Of a stretch of DNA of 64,000 nucleotides, positions 7,468 through 16,638 are shown piece by piece; position 1 is the stretch's first letter, and each line of letters starts with the position of its first letter. The notes below the pieces were generated by a model that was given only the letters and a program-made list of their open reading frames with translations, had not been told where the DNA came from and searched no databases. The translations under genes and the position numbers were made by a program. Source of the DNA: JARRPM01 sp963765545. Lineage in GTDB: Bacteria > Pseudomonadota > Gammaproteobacteria > Pseudomonadales > Halieaceae. Where the stretch lies: the NCBI GenBank assembly GCA_963765545.1, contig CAVXWW010000004.1:806001-870000 (forward strand), given 5' to 3'.

Positions 7468-9624
7468 ATGCCAGCAACCAACACAGCCCGGGCCGTCGCC
7501 AACGAGACTGAAACTGCCCCCGCTCATGCCAAACTGAAACTGAAGTACGCAACCAGGACCTCTCTGAGTCTAACGCTGGCATATCTTGTTCCCATGGCCA
7601 TGGGCTGGCCCCAGCCGTCGACTGCAGCGACCACGGTCATGCTTATCACCGCGACCGGTCTTGCCTCGGAGTCCCTGAAAAAGGGCGTGACGCGCGTGTT
7701 GGGAACAGTGGTTGGCGCAATCGTAGGCCTCAGCCTGATCGCACTGTTTCCACAGGAGCGCATGACCTACCTGCTGGCGGTCTCAATCACGGTCTCCTTC
7801 TTTGCCTATCTGTACAACGCTTACCAGGGTGACAGTACGCTGTTTATGCTCGCGGCGGTTGTCACCCTGATGGTATTCAATGGCGGCGATGCGGAAGGCG
7901 CATTCCTGTATGGCGTGGATCGGGCGTTCATGACGGTCTTCGGGGTAATCGTTTATACGGTGGTGGCAAACACACTGTGGCCTGTGCGAGCCGTGGACAA
8001 CACCCGCAGCCTGGCCGCTGGCGTGGCCAGTGCCTACCACCGGGCTTTTGCCCTGTTGGTACACCCGGTTCAGGAGGGCCCGGAAAACAACGATGAGCAG
8101 CTGGCCTCATTGCTGGCCGATGAAGAGGCGTTCCAGACCCACTTCGCGAGTATCAAGGGCAACTCGGATGGCGTCGATGCCTACCTGGCTGAATGGCGGT
8201 GCGTGGTCGCTTGCTATGAGGAACTTCAGGCCGTCCTGCTGCCCGCGCTCAGGCAGGAAACCCGCCGCGGGGTGGATTTCAGCCTGTTTATCGAGAATTA
8301 CGACCAGGTGGTAGAGCGCGTCGAAGCGATGTTTTCACAGGTAGACAGGCGCTGGCGCGGCGAGAAAGATGTGCGCGATATCGATTCAATAGAAGTAGGC
8401 TATCGCAAGGACAGCTTGCGCGCGGAGCCCCATCTTACCGTCGCGGCCGTGGCGACCCGCGCCGAACTATTGGATCAAATTCAGCAGGTTCTGCTCGAGC
8501 TCGATGCTGCGCTGGACAGCATGTTATACGACAAGGCCGGTTTTATGGCTAGCCGCAAACCCGTGGGCAAGCCCGCCTTTATCTGGCTTGACCTTGAAAA
8601 CGCAAAAACAGCGCTTAGGATGTTTTGCACTTTCTGGATGGCGACCGCCATATGGATCGCTTTCAACCCCCCCATGGGTTTCAGCTTCGTTGCCCTGAGT
8701 TCAATTCTGGTATTGCTTGTTTCCTATACACCGGTGACACCCAAGCTATTGTTCATTCTCTTTTCATTTGGATTCATCTGCGCGCTTCCGGCCTACGTTT
8801 TTCTGCTGCCACAATTGACCCACTGGCTGCAACTCGCAGTCTTCATGTTTAGCTATGCGTTTATAGGTTTCTATCTGTTCCAGGGTCCAGTATCGATTTT
8901 TTTCCTGCTGGGCCTGTTTACACTCAACATACAGAACACCATGAGCTACAACTTCGACATCATCCTGTTGGTGATCCTGACGTTCTACCTGATGTGCGCC
9001 ATGCTCATCATCACGATCTACTTTCCCTTTACCAGCAAACCCGAAAGATTGTACGGCGGTATGTTGCAGCGTTTTTTTTATAGAGCCGCGCGCACGATGG
9101 AGCGTGCGAGTGACTATCGTGCGCGCCCGCGAGCACTTCCCGCCCAGGACGGCTCGTCCTTGCTCGCCAAGCTGCACACCTGGGGCAGCAAGATCGACAG
9201 CGATTATTTTTCCGGCGATGTCAAAGGACAGATCGCGCAGCTCAACCAGGCCTGCGACCTGTTACTGGGGCAGGTGCAGGTTTTGTTACTAAGGCGCGAC
9301 GAATTTGCCCGCAACCGCCTCATCTGCGCCACCCGCATACACGGCTCACACGATCTGCTGGTGGACCTTACAGACAATCTTGCCTCCGGCGAAGCGCAGA
9401 GCGATGATGTACAGGAGAAACTTATCGCAGAAAGCTTACTGGATATGCGTGAACGCCTGGACACGTTGCGCCACCCGGAAGAAGTTACAAAGTATGATCG
9501 TGCCGAGCTCGCCCAGTTTTTTGTCTATCTCAACCTGCGGGCATCCATCCTGGACAGCATTCGCGCTTGTCGGCGTGCGCATCGGGATGTGGACTGGGCG
9601 CGCCTGGCCGGGAAACGTTTCTGA
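7468..9624 (+). CDS. FUSC-family inner-membrane efflux protein (AaeB-like)
   Basis: A 718-residue protein with two membrane blocks, near residues 30-180 (LSLTLAYLVPMAMGWPQP...) and about 375-525, separated by a soluble region and followed by a cytoplasmic tail. This duplicated layout is typical of FUSC proteins such as AaeB and YccS, which export aromatic carboxylic acids and related compounds. The ATG follows AAAGAGG. An imperfect inverted repeat at 7423-7450 lies just ahead of the ribosome site and could be an operator. The stop codon overlaps the start of the outer-membrane factor gene (TGATG), so the two are translationally coupled. The substrate is not predictable from sequence. Confidence 0.85.
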   Translation: MPATNTARAVANETETAPAHAKLKLKYATRTSLSLTLAYLVPMAMGWPQPSTAATTVMLITATGLASESLKKGVTRVLGTVVGAIVGLSLIALFPQERMTYLLAVSITVSFFAYLYNAYQGDSTLFMLAAVVTLMVFNGGDAEGAFLYGVDRAFMTVFGVIVYTVVANTLWPVRAVDNTRSLAAGVASAYHRAFALLVHPVQEGPENNDEQLASLLADEEAFQTHFASIKGNSDGVDAYLAEWRCVVACYEELQAVLLPALRQETRRGVDFSLFIENYDQVVERVEAMFSQVDRRWRGEKDVRDIDSIEVGYRKDSLRAEPHLTVAAVATRAELLDQIQQVLLELDAALDSMLYDKAGFMASRKPVGKPAFIWLDLENAKTALRMFCTFWMATAIWIAFNPPMGFSFVALSSILVLLVSYTPVTPKLLFILFSFGFICALPAYVFLLPQLTHWLQLAVFMFSYAFIGFYLFQGPVSIFFLLGLFTLNIQNTMSYNFDIILLVILTFYLMCAMLIITIYFPFTSKPERLYGGMLQRFFYRAARTMERASDYRARPRALPAQDGSSLLAKLHTWGSKIDSDYFSGDVKGQIAQLNQACDLLLGQVQVLLLRRDEFARNRLICATRIHGSHDLLVDLTDNLASGEAQSDDVQEKLIAESLLDMRERLDTLRHPEEVTKYDRAELAQFFVYLNLRASILDSIRACRRAHRDVDWARLAGKRF

Positions 9625-11225
9625 TGTCTTGCACTAAGCTACACCGGCTTTCCACCAACCGCGTGACTGCGGTTGTGCTGACCCTGCTGCTCGTCTCAGG
9701 GTGCACGGTGGTTGGACCGGAATACGAGGGTGTAGAGGCCCCCGCAATGCCATCGGCATGGAACGCCGACGACGCGGCAGCTGAGAGTGAAGCCATTGCA
9801 AGCTGGTGGCTGTCCTTCAAGGATCCTACCCTGACCGGGCTTATCGAGCGAGGCGCCAGGCAAAACCTGTCATTGGAAGCTGCCGGTTTGCGAATTGTAC
9901 AAGCCCGCGCTGCCCTGGGTATCAGCGATTCACTGCTGTTTCCCCAGCAAACCCAGCTCAATAGCAGCCTCGGCTATCTCTACCAGAACGACAACAGCTT
10001 TAACTCTGCAAATGTCGGACTGGATGTGGGCTGGGAGCTGGATGTGTGGGGCAAATACGCCCGTGGCATCCAATCCTCCGAGGCGACACTCTATGCCTCC
10101 ATTGCGTCCTATCGCGATGTACTGGTCAGTGTCAGCGCGGAAATCGCCCGCAACTACATTAACTATCGCACTGCCCAGGAGCGCACATACCTGTCCCGCC
10201 GCAATATCGCCATCCAGCAGCGGGTTGTAGACATGACCCAGGTACAGTTCGACTCGGGCAATGTATCCGAGCTCGATGTACAACAGGCGAAAACCCAACT
10301 GTATGCGACTGAGGGCGCACTTCCGGCCCTGGATACAAGCCGATTGCAGGCGCTGAACGCCATCGCTGTCCTGCTGGGAGCCAGGCCCGAGGATATTGAA
10401 CCCCTGCTCACCCTTGAGGAAAGCGGCAAGAAAGGCCCGCTGGACCAGAGCATCATGGCCATATCCCGCGAGGAAGTATTAACAGCGCAATACGCCGATG
10501 ACTCAGTCATTCCACTGGCCCCCGCACCGGCCACAAGAATAAATTCCCAGCTGATACTGCGGCGGCCGGATTTGCAGGTGGCAGAGTTAAGCGCCAGGGC
10601 CCAAAGTGCCAGGATTGGCTTCACCGAGGCGGACCTGTACCCGCAATTTTTCCTCTTTGGATCAGTAGGATTGAGCCAGACCGTGCGTTCGGGCAACAGC
10701 TTTGATGCCGGTGATGCTGTAACGGCAGCTATAGGGCCCGGGCTGACCTGGAACATTTTTCAGTACGACCGCATAAAAAACCGGGTTCGAATCGAAGACG
10801 CCCTGTTCCAGGAAAGCCTGACCGCCTACAACCAGACGGTGCTCAGCGCAATACAGGAAGTCACCAATGCCCTTCAGGCCTACGCAAATGGTATTCGCAA
10901 AAGCGATTACGATTTCAAAGCCGTCAAGGCGTCAATCAGGGCATTCAATATATCCGCCAACCAATACAACAATGGCCTGGTGAGTTACCAGCGACTGTTG
11001 AGTACCGTTGAAAAAATGACCCTGCGCGAAGATGTCTACGCGCAGACCCGAGGCAGTATCGCCAACCAGGTGGTTGCGCTATACAAAGCGCTGGGCGGTG
11101 GTTGGGAGCACTTCGCCACGCAACCTGTGTTGTCGCCAGCGACAGTTGACCAGATGAAATCGCGAATAGACTGGGGTGATTCACTGGAACCTGCAACCAT
11201 CGTAGGAGAAGATCGCGATGAATGA
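9624..11225 (+). CDS. NodT/OprM-type outer-membrane efflux lipoprotein
   Basis: A 533-residue outer-membrane factor with two OEP repeats. The N-terminus carries a lipoprotein signal with lipobox LVSGC (C27), followed by TVVGPEYEG, the usual beginning of NodT-family channel subunits. Conserved segments include NLSLEAAGLRIVQARAALGI and QLILRRPDLQVAEL. It would form the trimeric outer-membrane and periplasmic tunnel of a tripartite pump, with the FUSC protein as motor and the HlyD protein as adaptor. The ATG overlaps the FUSC stop by one base, and its 3' end overlaps the DUF1656 gene by 8 nt. Confidence 0.9.
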   Translation: MSCTKLHRLSTNRVTAVVLTLLLVSGCTVVGPEYEGVEAPAMPSAWNADDAAAESEAIASWWLSFKDPTLTGLIERGARQNLSLEAAGLRIVQARAALGISDSLLFPQQTQLNSSLGYLYQNDNSFNSANVGLDVGWELDVWGKYARGIQSSEATLYASIASYRDVLVSVSAEIARNYINYRTAQERTYLSRRNIAIQQRVVDMTQVQFDSGNVSELDVQQAKTQLYATEGALPALDTSRLQALNAIAVLLGARPEDIEPLLTLEESGKKGPLDQSIMAISREEVLTAQYADDSVIPLAPAPATRINSQLILRRPDLQVAELSARAQSARIGFTEADLYPQFFLFGSVGLSQTVRSGNSFDAGDAVTAAIGPGLTWNIFQYDRIKNRVRIEDALFQESLTAYNQTVLSAIQEVTNALQAYANGIRKSDYDFKAVKASIRAFNISANQYNNGLVSYQRLLSTVEKMTLREDVYAQTRGSIANQVVALYKALGGGWEHFATQPVLSPATVDQMKSRIDWGDSLEPATIVGEDRDE

Positions 11226-11430
11226 GTTTTCCCACGAACTCGCCCTGGGGGACGTCTACCTGTCCCCTTTCCTACCGGTGTTCAGCATGGCCCTGCTGGG
11301 CACCTGGATAACGGTCTCTGTTCTCAACCGATTGCGACTGTCGCGCTATATCATGTTTCCGTCCACCACTTTCCTGGCCCTGATGGCACTGTATATGTTG
11401 CTGCTTGATTCCCTGTGGATAAAATTATAG
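11218..11430 (+). CDS. DUF1656 small inner-membrane protein (AaeX-like)
   Basis: A 70-residue protein with two predicted membrane helices, around residues 18-38 and 46-66, and the N-terminal DVYLSPFLP motif usual in DUF1656. Such peptides (AaeX in E. coli) are nearly always encoded beside a HlyD adaptor and a FUSC pump. Their role is unproven, probably assembly or stability of the pump. Its ribosome site lies inside the upstream channel gene and the adaptor gene starts 10 bp downstream, so all four form one operon. Confidence 0.88.
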   Translation: MNEFSHELALGDVYLSPFLPVFSMALLGTWITVSVLNRLRLSRYIMFPSTTFLALMALYMLLLDSLWIKL

Positions 11431-11440
11431 GACCGCTGCT

Positions 11441-12322
11441 GTGAGATTTTTCAAGAAACTGTCCCTGGGAACACTCAATCTTGCGCTGATCGCCGCAGTG
11501 GCCTGGTATGCCTACCAGACTTTCGAGGAATATATCAGGAACCCCTGGACCCGGGACGGCCAGGTACGTGGCCAGGTAATACAGGTTTCACCGCGTGTTT
11601 CCGGGATGGTGATACATATACCCATTATCGACAACCAGTTGGTGCGCGAGGGCGATCTGTTGTTTGAGATCGATCCTGAACCATTTGAGATAGCCATTGC
11701 CCAGGCCCAGGCCAACCTGGAGCGCGACCAGATATCCTCCAAGGCCTCGAAGATAGAGTACGATCGACTGCTGGAGATAGTGAAGCAGGACCCCGGTGCC
11801 GTGTCGGCGCGTGACCTCAATCGGCGTGAGGCCGGGTACCTGCAGTCCCTGAGCCAGATTCAGGTGGCCGAGGAAAACCTGCGCAGCGCACGCCTGAACC
11901 TGGGCTACACCAAGGTCCATGCATCCGTGGATGGCTACGTATCGAATATCAATTTCCAGGTGGGCTCCCAGGCGGTCGCCAACACACCCATCCTGGCGTT
12001 GGTGGACAGCAACAGCTTCTGGGTATTTGGCTATTTTCGCGAAAGCGAGATCGGCGCTATCAATATTGGTGACCCCGCTCGCGTCACCCTGATGGCCTAC
12101 CCTGAGCAACCACTGGCCGGCTCAGTGGAGTCACTGGGCTGGGGAATAGCGCCGTCAGACGGCAATACGGGTTTTAACTTGTTACCCAGCATCAAACCTG
12201 TTTTCCAGTGGATCAGGCTGGCCCAGCGTATACCGGTGCGCATCAAACTCGAAGAACTGCCCGAGGATGTTGAGCTACGATTTGGCCTGACTGCTTCCGT
12301 AATGATATTACCGGATACATAA
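11441..12322 (+). CDS. HlyD-family periplasmic adaptor (AaeA/EmrA-like)
   Basis: A 293-residue membrane-fusion protein with one N-terminal transmembrane helix (LNLALIAAVAWYAYQTF). A barrel-sandwich half follows (VRGQVIQVSPRVSGMV), then a helical hairpin (~85-150) and the second lipoyl half (YTKVHASVDGYVSNINFQVG), ending in a beta-barrel region. The first codon is GTG at 11441, preceded by AGGA. It would bridge the FUSC pump to the NodT-type channel. Size and the YTKVHA-type motif fit the AaeA/EmrA class rather than the larger RND adaptors. Confidence 0.9.
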   Translation: MRFFKKLSLGTLNLALIAAVAWYAYQTFEEYIRNPWTRDGQVRGQVIQVSPRVSGMVIHIPIIDNQLVREGDLLFEIDPEPFEIAIAQAQANLERDQISSKASKIEYDRLLEIVKQDPGAVSARDLNRREAGYLQSLSQIQVAEENLRSARLNLGYTKVHASVDGYVSNINFQVGSQAVANTPILALVDSNSFWVFGYFRESEIGAINIGDPARVTLMAYPEQPLAGSVESLGWGIAPSDGNTGFNLLPSIKPVFQWIRLAQRIPVRIKLEELPEDVELRFGLTASVMILPDT

Positions 12323-12377
12323 TGACGCCCATTCACAACAATAACAGTCAAAACATACACTCGATGAGGTAAAGACC

Positions 12378-13478
12378 ATGGAAAACCACAATCCTGCGCC
12401 CGATTACGACCCACTGTTTGTCCGCAATATGATCGAATCGACCTTGCGTATAGGCCTGATTGTTATTCTGTTGTCGTTTGCATACGACATTATCAAGCCG
12501 TTTACCACGCCCATTGTATGGGGGGCCATCATTGCCATCGCTGCATTCCCGCTGGTGAAATGGCTGGAGCCCAGACTGGGCGGACGCAGGGGGCTTGCCG
12601 CTGGCCTGATCACCCTGTTCTTTATAGCAGCACTGGTCTTCCCCACCTGGACCGTCACGGATGCTGGCCTGGGGGGCTTGAAAAAACTGGGCACCGGTCT
12701 GGAATCGGGAGAGTTGCGAGTGCCGCCACCGACTGCACGAGTAAAAGACTGGCCGGTGGTTGGCGAGCGGCTCTTTACCGCCTGGAGCTCCGCCAGCCGG
12801 GATCTGGAAGCTTTTCTGCATAGCAATTCGGAGCAGATCAAAGAACTCAGTGGCGCGTTGCTCAAACGAATCGGTGGCAGCCTGATGAGCGTGCTGATGT
12901 TTGTCGTATCACTTGCCATAGCTGGCGGCTTCATGACGTACGCTGAGCCTTGCGCCGACGGCGCCAAACGTTTCTTCGTGCGGGTAGGCGGTCTCAATCC
13001 AGGGGGCGAGTGGGCCCCCATGATCGTTGCCACCATCCGCAATGTGTTGCAGGGCGTTATCGGGGTCGCGATCATCCAGACCGTGCTGGTCTCAATTGGC
13101 CTGTTTGTGGCAGGTATTCCCGGTGCACCGATATTGAGTGTGATTGTTCTCATCCTGGCCATTGCGCAACTGCCACCGCTGATCGTACTCGCACCGGTAA
13201 TGGCCTACGCTTTCTCCACCATGGATACCACCTGGGCAGTGGTTTTCACGGTGTACCAACTCATTGCAGGTGCCAGTGACAGTTTTCTCAAACCCATGAT
13301 GATGGGGCGCGGGCTGGACATACCCATGCCGGTAATACTGTTCGGTGCGATCGGCGGTATGATTATGTCAGGCATTGTAGGGCTATTCGTAGGCGCGGTA
13401 ATTCTCTCTATCGTCTACAAGCTGTTTGGGTTGTGGCTGGAGCAGCAAGCGGTCACGGACAGATCCACCGGGGGCTGA
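12378..13478 (+). CDS. AI-2E family transporter (PerM/YdiK-like permease)
   Basis: A 366-residue polytopic protein with about eight hydrophobic segments: an N-terminal pair, a long soluble middle (~90-170) and a C-terminal block including GIPGAPILSVIVLILAIAQL and GGMIMSGIVGLFVGAV, segments conserved in this family. Members have been proposed to export autoinducer-2 or act as Na+/H+ antiporters; function varies and cannot be set here. ATG at 12378 follows GAGGTAAAG. It is 55 bp after the adaptor gene on the same strand, so probably read with the efflux operon, though it is not a standard pump part. Confidence 0.82.
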   Translation: MENHNPAPDYDPLFVRNMIESTLRIGLIVILLSFAYDIIKPFTTPIVWGAIIAIAAFPLVKWLEPRLGGRRGLAAGLITLFFIAALVFPTWTVTDAGLGGLKKLGTGLESGELRVPPPTARVKDWPVVGERLFTAWSSASRDLEAFLHSNSEQIKELSGALLKRIGGSLMSVLMFVVSLAIAGGFMTYAEPCADGAKRFFVRVGGLNPGGEWAPMIVATIRNVLQGVIGVAIIQTVLVSIGLFVAGIPGAPILSVIVLILAIAQLPPLIVLAPVMAYAFSTMDTTWAVVFTVYQLIAGASDSFLKPMMMGRGLDIPMPVILFGAIGGMIMSGIVGLFVGAVILSIVYKLFGLWLEQQAVTDRSTGG

Positions 13479-13492
13479 TAACACGCCCCTTT
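13471..13492. terminator. Short GC hairpin between convergent genes
   Basis: GGGGC and GCCCC, separated by nine bases, overlap the stop codon of the AI-2E gene and are followed by TTT. The LLM oxidoreductase gene ends at 13491 from the other side. It could act as a weak terminator for the plus-strand operon; the T run is short. Confidence 0.35.
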
Positions 13493-14348
13493 AAAGCGCA
13501 GGAATCAGCCTGGAGAACTCTTCGATCATGGGCATGACGATCTCGGGCTTGTCCCAGTTTTCCATGCCCACGCCGATATTGCAGCGGTCGATCCCCATGT
13601 CCCGGTAGGATTTGAGCAGGTCCGCGGTCACCGGTGACATAACCACCAGGGTAATCTCCACCCTATCCGGGTCACGGTCGTTATCCCGCACCAGCTGGCG
13701 AAAATCTGCTATTGCCCGGGGAATATCCGGTAGAGCCACATCTACCGGCATCCAACCGTCCGCCCAACGGGCTGTGTGCTTGAGTCCCAGTGGCCCCATT
13801 GCACCAAATATTATCGGTGGCCCGCCGGCCTGCACAGGCTTGGGCTCTGACCAAACCGGGTCGAAATCGATCAGTTCACCGTGAAACTCGGGCTCTGCGT
13901 CGCGAAACAAGGCGCGCTGGGCCTGCACGGTTTCCTCCAGCGCCAGATAACGGCGCTTCCAGGGCAGGCTGGTGGCATTGGTAAATTCTTCTTCGTTCCA
14001 GCCAACCCCGCAGCCAATCAACACCCGGCCACCGGACAACCTGTCCAGGGTGGCAATCGTTTTGGCCTGGGAAAAAAGCTCACGCTCCATCAGCAGGGCA
14101 ATGCCCGTGCCAAGCTTGAGTCTGGTGGTTGATGCTGCAGCCGCCATCAGGGAGACATAGGGATCCATCATCTTTCGATATGGCGCGGGAAGTTGGCCCC
14201 CGGCCGGGTATGGCGTTTTGCGAGAGGTTGGGATATGGCTGTGTTCCCCGTACCACAGAGACTCAAAACCGGCTTCCTCCAGGGTCCTGGCGAGCAGGTC
14301 CGGAGCGGGATCCTGCGCTGTATTCATGGAACTGAAGCCAAGATGCAC
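13491..14348 (-). CDS. LLM-class (F420/FMN luciferase-like) oxidoreductase
   Basis: A 285-residue TIM-barrel flavoprotein of the bacterial luciferase-like superfamily, TIGR03619-like in layout (LWYGEHSHIP, KLGTGIALLMERE, GGRVLIGCGVGWNEEE, GGPPIIFGAMG). The first codon was placed at GTG 14348, because GAGAGAGGTAGAG precedes it, it begins with the first strand (HLGFSS), and it clears the upstream stop by 5 nt. Longer readings would run into the DAHP synthase gene. Despite the F420 label of the family, cofactor use is uncertain in gammaproteobacteria, where FMN is likelier. It follows aroG in the same direction, probably co-transcribed without an obvious pathway link. Confidence 0.8.
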   Translation of the reverse strand: MHLGFSSMNTAQDPAPDLLARTLEEAGFESLWYGEHSHIPTSRKTPYPAGGQLPAPYRKMMDPYVSLMAAAASTTRLKLGTGIALLMERELFSQAKTIATLDRLSGGRVLIGCGVGWNEEEFTNATSLPWKRRYLALEETVQAQRALFRDAEPEFHGELIDFDPVWSEPKPVQAGGPPIIFGAMGPLGLKHTARWADGWMPVDVALPDIPRAIADFRQLVRDNDRDPDRVEITLVVMSPVTADLLKSYRDMGIDRCNIGVGMENWDKPEIVMPMIEEFSRLIPAL

Positions 14349-14353
14349 GGGCT

Positions 14354-15409
14354 CTACCTCTCTCGACGCAGGCGCACTGCGGTGGCCAGCTCCTGCAGAA
14401 GGGACTCTGTATCCTGCCAGTCCATACAAGGGTCGGTAATGCTCTGCCCGTAAGTCAGGGCCTGTCCCGGGACCACATCCTGGCGTCCCTCCACCAGGTT
14501 GCTCTCCAACATCAGGCCGAAGATACTGCGGCTACCCCGGGCAACCTGGGTGGCGATGTCGCTGGCGACATCTACCTGGCGCGCGGGTATTTTGCGACTG
14601 TTGGCGTGGCTGGCATCAATCATGATACGCGCGGGAAGGCCGCCTTTAGCCAGTAAGGCACTGGCATCATCCACCGAAAACATGTCGTAATTGGGATGCT
14701 TGCCGCCGCGCAGTATGACGTGACAATCCTCGTTGCCAGCGGTCTGGAATATGGCGGAGTGGCCCTGCTTGGTCACCGACAGAAAATGGTGTGGCTGGGA
14801 TGCAGACTTGATCGCATCCACAGCGACCTGGATATCGCCGTCCGTGGCATTCTTGAACCCCACCGGACAGGATAATCCCGACGCCAGCTCGCGGTGCGTC
14901 TGGCTCTCGGTAGTACGCGCTCCGATGGCACCCCAGGAAACCAGGTCGGCGTAATACTGTGGGCTGATCAGGTCCAGGTATTCGGTTCCCGCGGGCAGTC
15001 CCAGCTCAGCCAGGTCCAGCAGCAACTGACGGGCAAGATTAAGGCCCTTGGTAATCTGGAAGGTGTTATTCAGGTCCGGGTCGTTGATCAGGCCCTTCCA
15101 GCCTACCGTGGTCCTTGGCTTCTCAAAATACACGCGCATGACAACGAATATATCCGCCGTGTGCTTATCCGCCGCCGCTTTCAACTGGGTGGCGTATTCC
15201 CTGGCCGCGGCAGGGTCGTGAATCGAGCAGGGGCCGACGATCACCAGCAGCCTATCGTCTTCACCCTCCAGGATACGGTGAATCACCTGGCGGGCATTGG
15301 CAACCGTTTCCAATGCCCGTTCACTGGGGCTGACATCGCTTATCAGCTGCTCCGGAGAAATCAGTTGTTTGGTCTTGCGTATACGCAGGTCGTCTGTATT
15401 GGCGCTCAT
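14354..15409 (-). CDS. aroG: 3-deoxy-7-phosphoheptulonate (DAHP) synthase, class I, AroG-like
   Basis: A 351-residue enzyme condensing phosphoenolpyruvate and erythrose-4-phosphate, the first step of the shikimate pathway. Visible class-I signatures are VGPCSIHDPAAAREYA, MRVYFEKPRTTVGWKGL, GARTTESQTHRELASGLSCP and GFKNATDGD. The N-terminus (DDLRIRKTKQL) and the SVTKQGHSAI stretch resemble the phenylalanine-sensitive E. coli AroG more than AroF or AroH, so that symbol is used with caution; inhibitor type needs testing. Length is normal. aroC, from the same pathway, lies 31 kb away. Confidence 0.93.
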   Translation of the reverse strand: MSANTDDLRIRKTKQLISPEQLISDVSPSERALETVANARQVIHRILEGEDDRLLVIVGPCSIHDPAAAREYATQLKAAADKHTADIFVVMRVYFEKPRTTVGWKGLINDPDLNNTFQITKGLNLARQLLLDLAELGLPAGTEYLDLISPQYYADLVSWGAIGARTTESQTHRELASGLSCPVGFKNATDGDIQVAVDAIKSASQPHHFLSVTKQGHSAIFQTAGNEDCHVILRGGKHPNYDMFSVDDASALLAKGGLPARIMIDASHANSRKIPARQVDVASDIATQVARGSRSIFGLMLESNLVEGRQDVVPGQALTYGQSITDPCMDWQDTESLLQELATAVRLRRER

Positions 15410-15657
15410 TGGCTTTACCCGATCCAGTAATTACACAGGCAAGCACCATCGGCTTGAACAACTGCCTGGACTCGCATTCGCTCGCTAGACCAGCTTGCCT
15501 GAAAAGGCGCGTAATATATCATCGATGCCGGTCTATTGGCAGGCTGCCGCGCTACTGACCGGCAGTGCTTGATGATATCCCTACCCGGGATGCTATGATC
15601 GAGTCAGGCATTTATTCACAAGATGGCAAGAACCGAATTCAGGGGCGGGTGCAGGCG

Positions 15658-16629
15658 ATGACAATTCGAATCAGGCTGGTGGAAGAATCCGGCGAAGTAC
15701 GCGAGGGCGACGAAACCCTGCTGGAACAATGGCACGCCGCGAGTAGCGCCAGGCTGTGGCTGGATGTCGAGGGAGAAATACCGCCCGAAATTCGCTCCCA
15801 GCTGATAGCCCTTGGCTGCCACAAACTGGCAATCGGGGATATCGAGCGCCTGCGCCAGCCACCGAAAGTGCAGGAGTTCGACACCAGCACTTTCATTCTT
15901 TTTCGCGGCATTATCTCGCTCGATGAACGCCTGGTACTGCAACCCCAGCAGATCGGTCTTTTTGTCGGCGAAAACTACCTGGTTACCATTCATCGCGGCA
16001 AATCGATGAGTATTGACCGGGTCTGGGCAGAGACCGGCAACCCCCCTGCCCCGCTTGTCCCCCGCGCGCTGGCACTACAGATCATGGACTATGCATCCGA
16101 TCGTTACTTGCAGAAGGTCCTGGAATTTGAATCGCATCTGGCTGACCTTGAGGACAATCTGCTGAACCAACCCTCGGACAGCATCATGGCGGAGCTGGTG
16201 AGTTATCGATCGGAGTTGCGTAAACTGCGGCGTATTTTCAACTATCACCATCGCCTGCTAACTCAAATACTGGGCGAAGAACCCAGACACCTGGGTACCG
16301 GCCAGGAAGAGGATGGACATCTGTGGCGCGCTTTGCTGGATCGCTGCGAGCGACTATTCAGCCTGACCAGTATGTACTACGAGATTTGTGGTGACCTGGT
16401 GGAGGGATACATCTCTATCAGCTCGCATGAGCTGAACATCACCATGAAGATTCTGACGATCATCACCGCTATCTTCGTACCCCTGAGTTTTCTCGCAGGC
16501 CTGTACGGCATGAACTTCGACAACATGCCGGAGTTGCATACCAGGTACGGTTATTTCTTTGCACTGGGTGCGATGGCTATTATCGCCAGCCTGCTGGTGT
16601 TTATCTTCAAGCGCAAGAACTGGTTGTAG
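15658..16629 (+). CDS. zntB: CorA-family divalent metal transporter, ZntB-like
   Basis: A 323-residue protein with a large cytoplasmic N-terminal domain, a long helix (about 150-215) and two C-terminal membrane helices. The signature after helix one is GMN (YGMNFDNMPE), which marks CorA/ZntB channels. ZntB proteins move zinc, apparently coupled to protons; a magnesium role cannot be excluded. The frame is open upstream with ATGs at 15565 and 15595, but the domain begins at MTIRIRLVEE, so the ATG at 15658 is preferred despite a weak ribosome site. It converges on the glyoxalase II gene with 9 bp between stops. Confidence 0.83.
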   Translation: MTIRIRLVEESGEVREGDETLLEQWHAASSARLWLDVEGEIPPEIRSQLIALGCHKLAIGDIERLRQPPKVQEFDTSTFILFRGIISLDERLVLQPQQIGLFVGENYLVTIHRGKSMSIDRVWAETGNPPAPLVPRALALQIMDYASDRYLQKVLEFESHLADLEDNLLNQPSDSIMAELVSYRSELRKLRRIFNYHHRLLTQILGEEPRHLGTGQEEDGHLWRALLDRCERLFSLTSMYYEICGDLVEGYISISSHELNITMKILTIITAIFVPLSFLAGLYGMNFDNMPELHTRYGYFFALGAMAIIASLLVFIFKRKNWL

Positions 16630-16638
16630 CCGGGTCGG

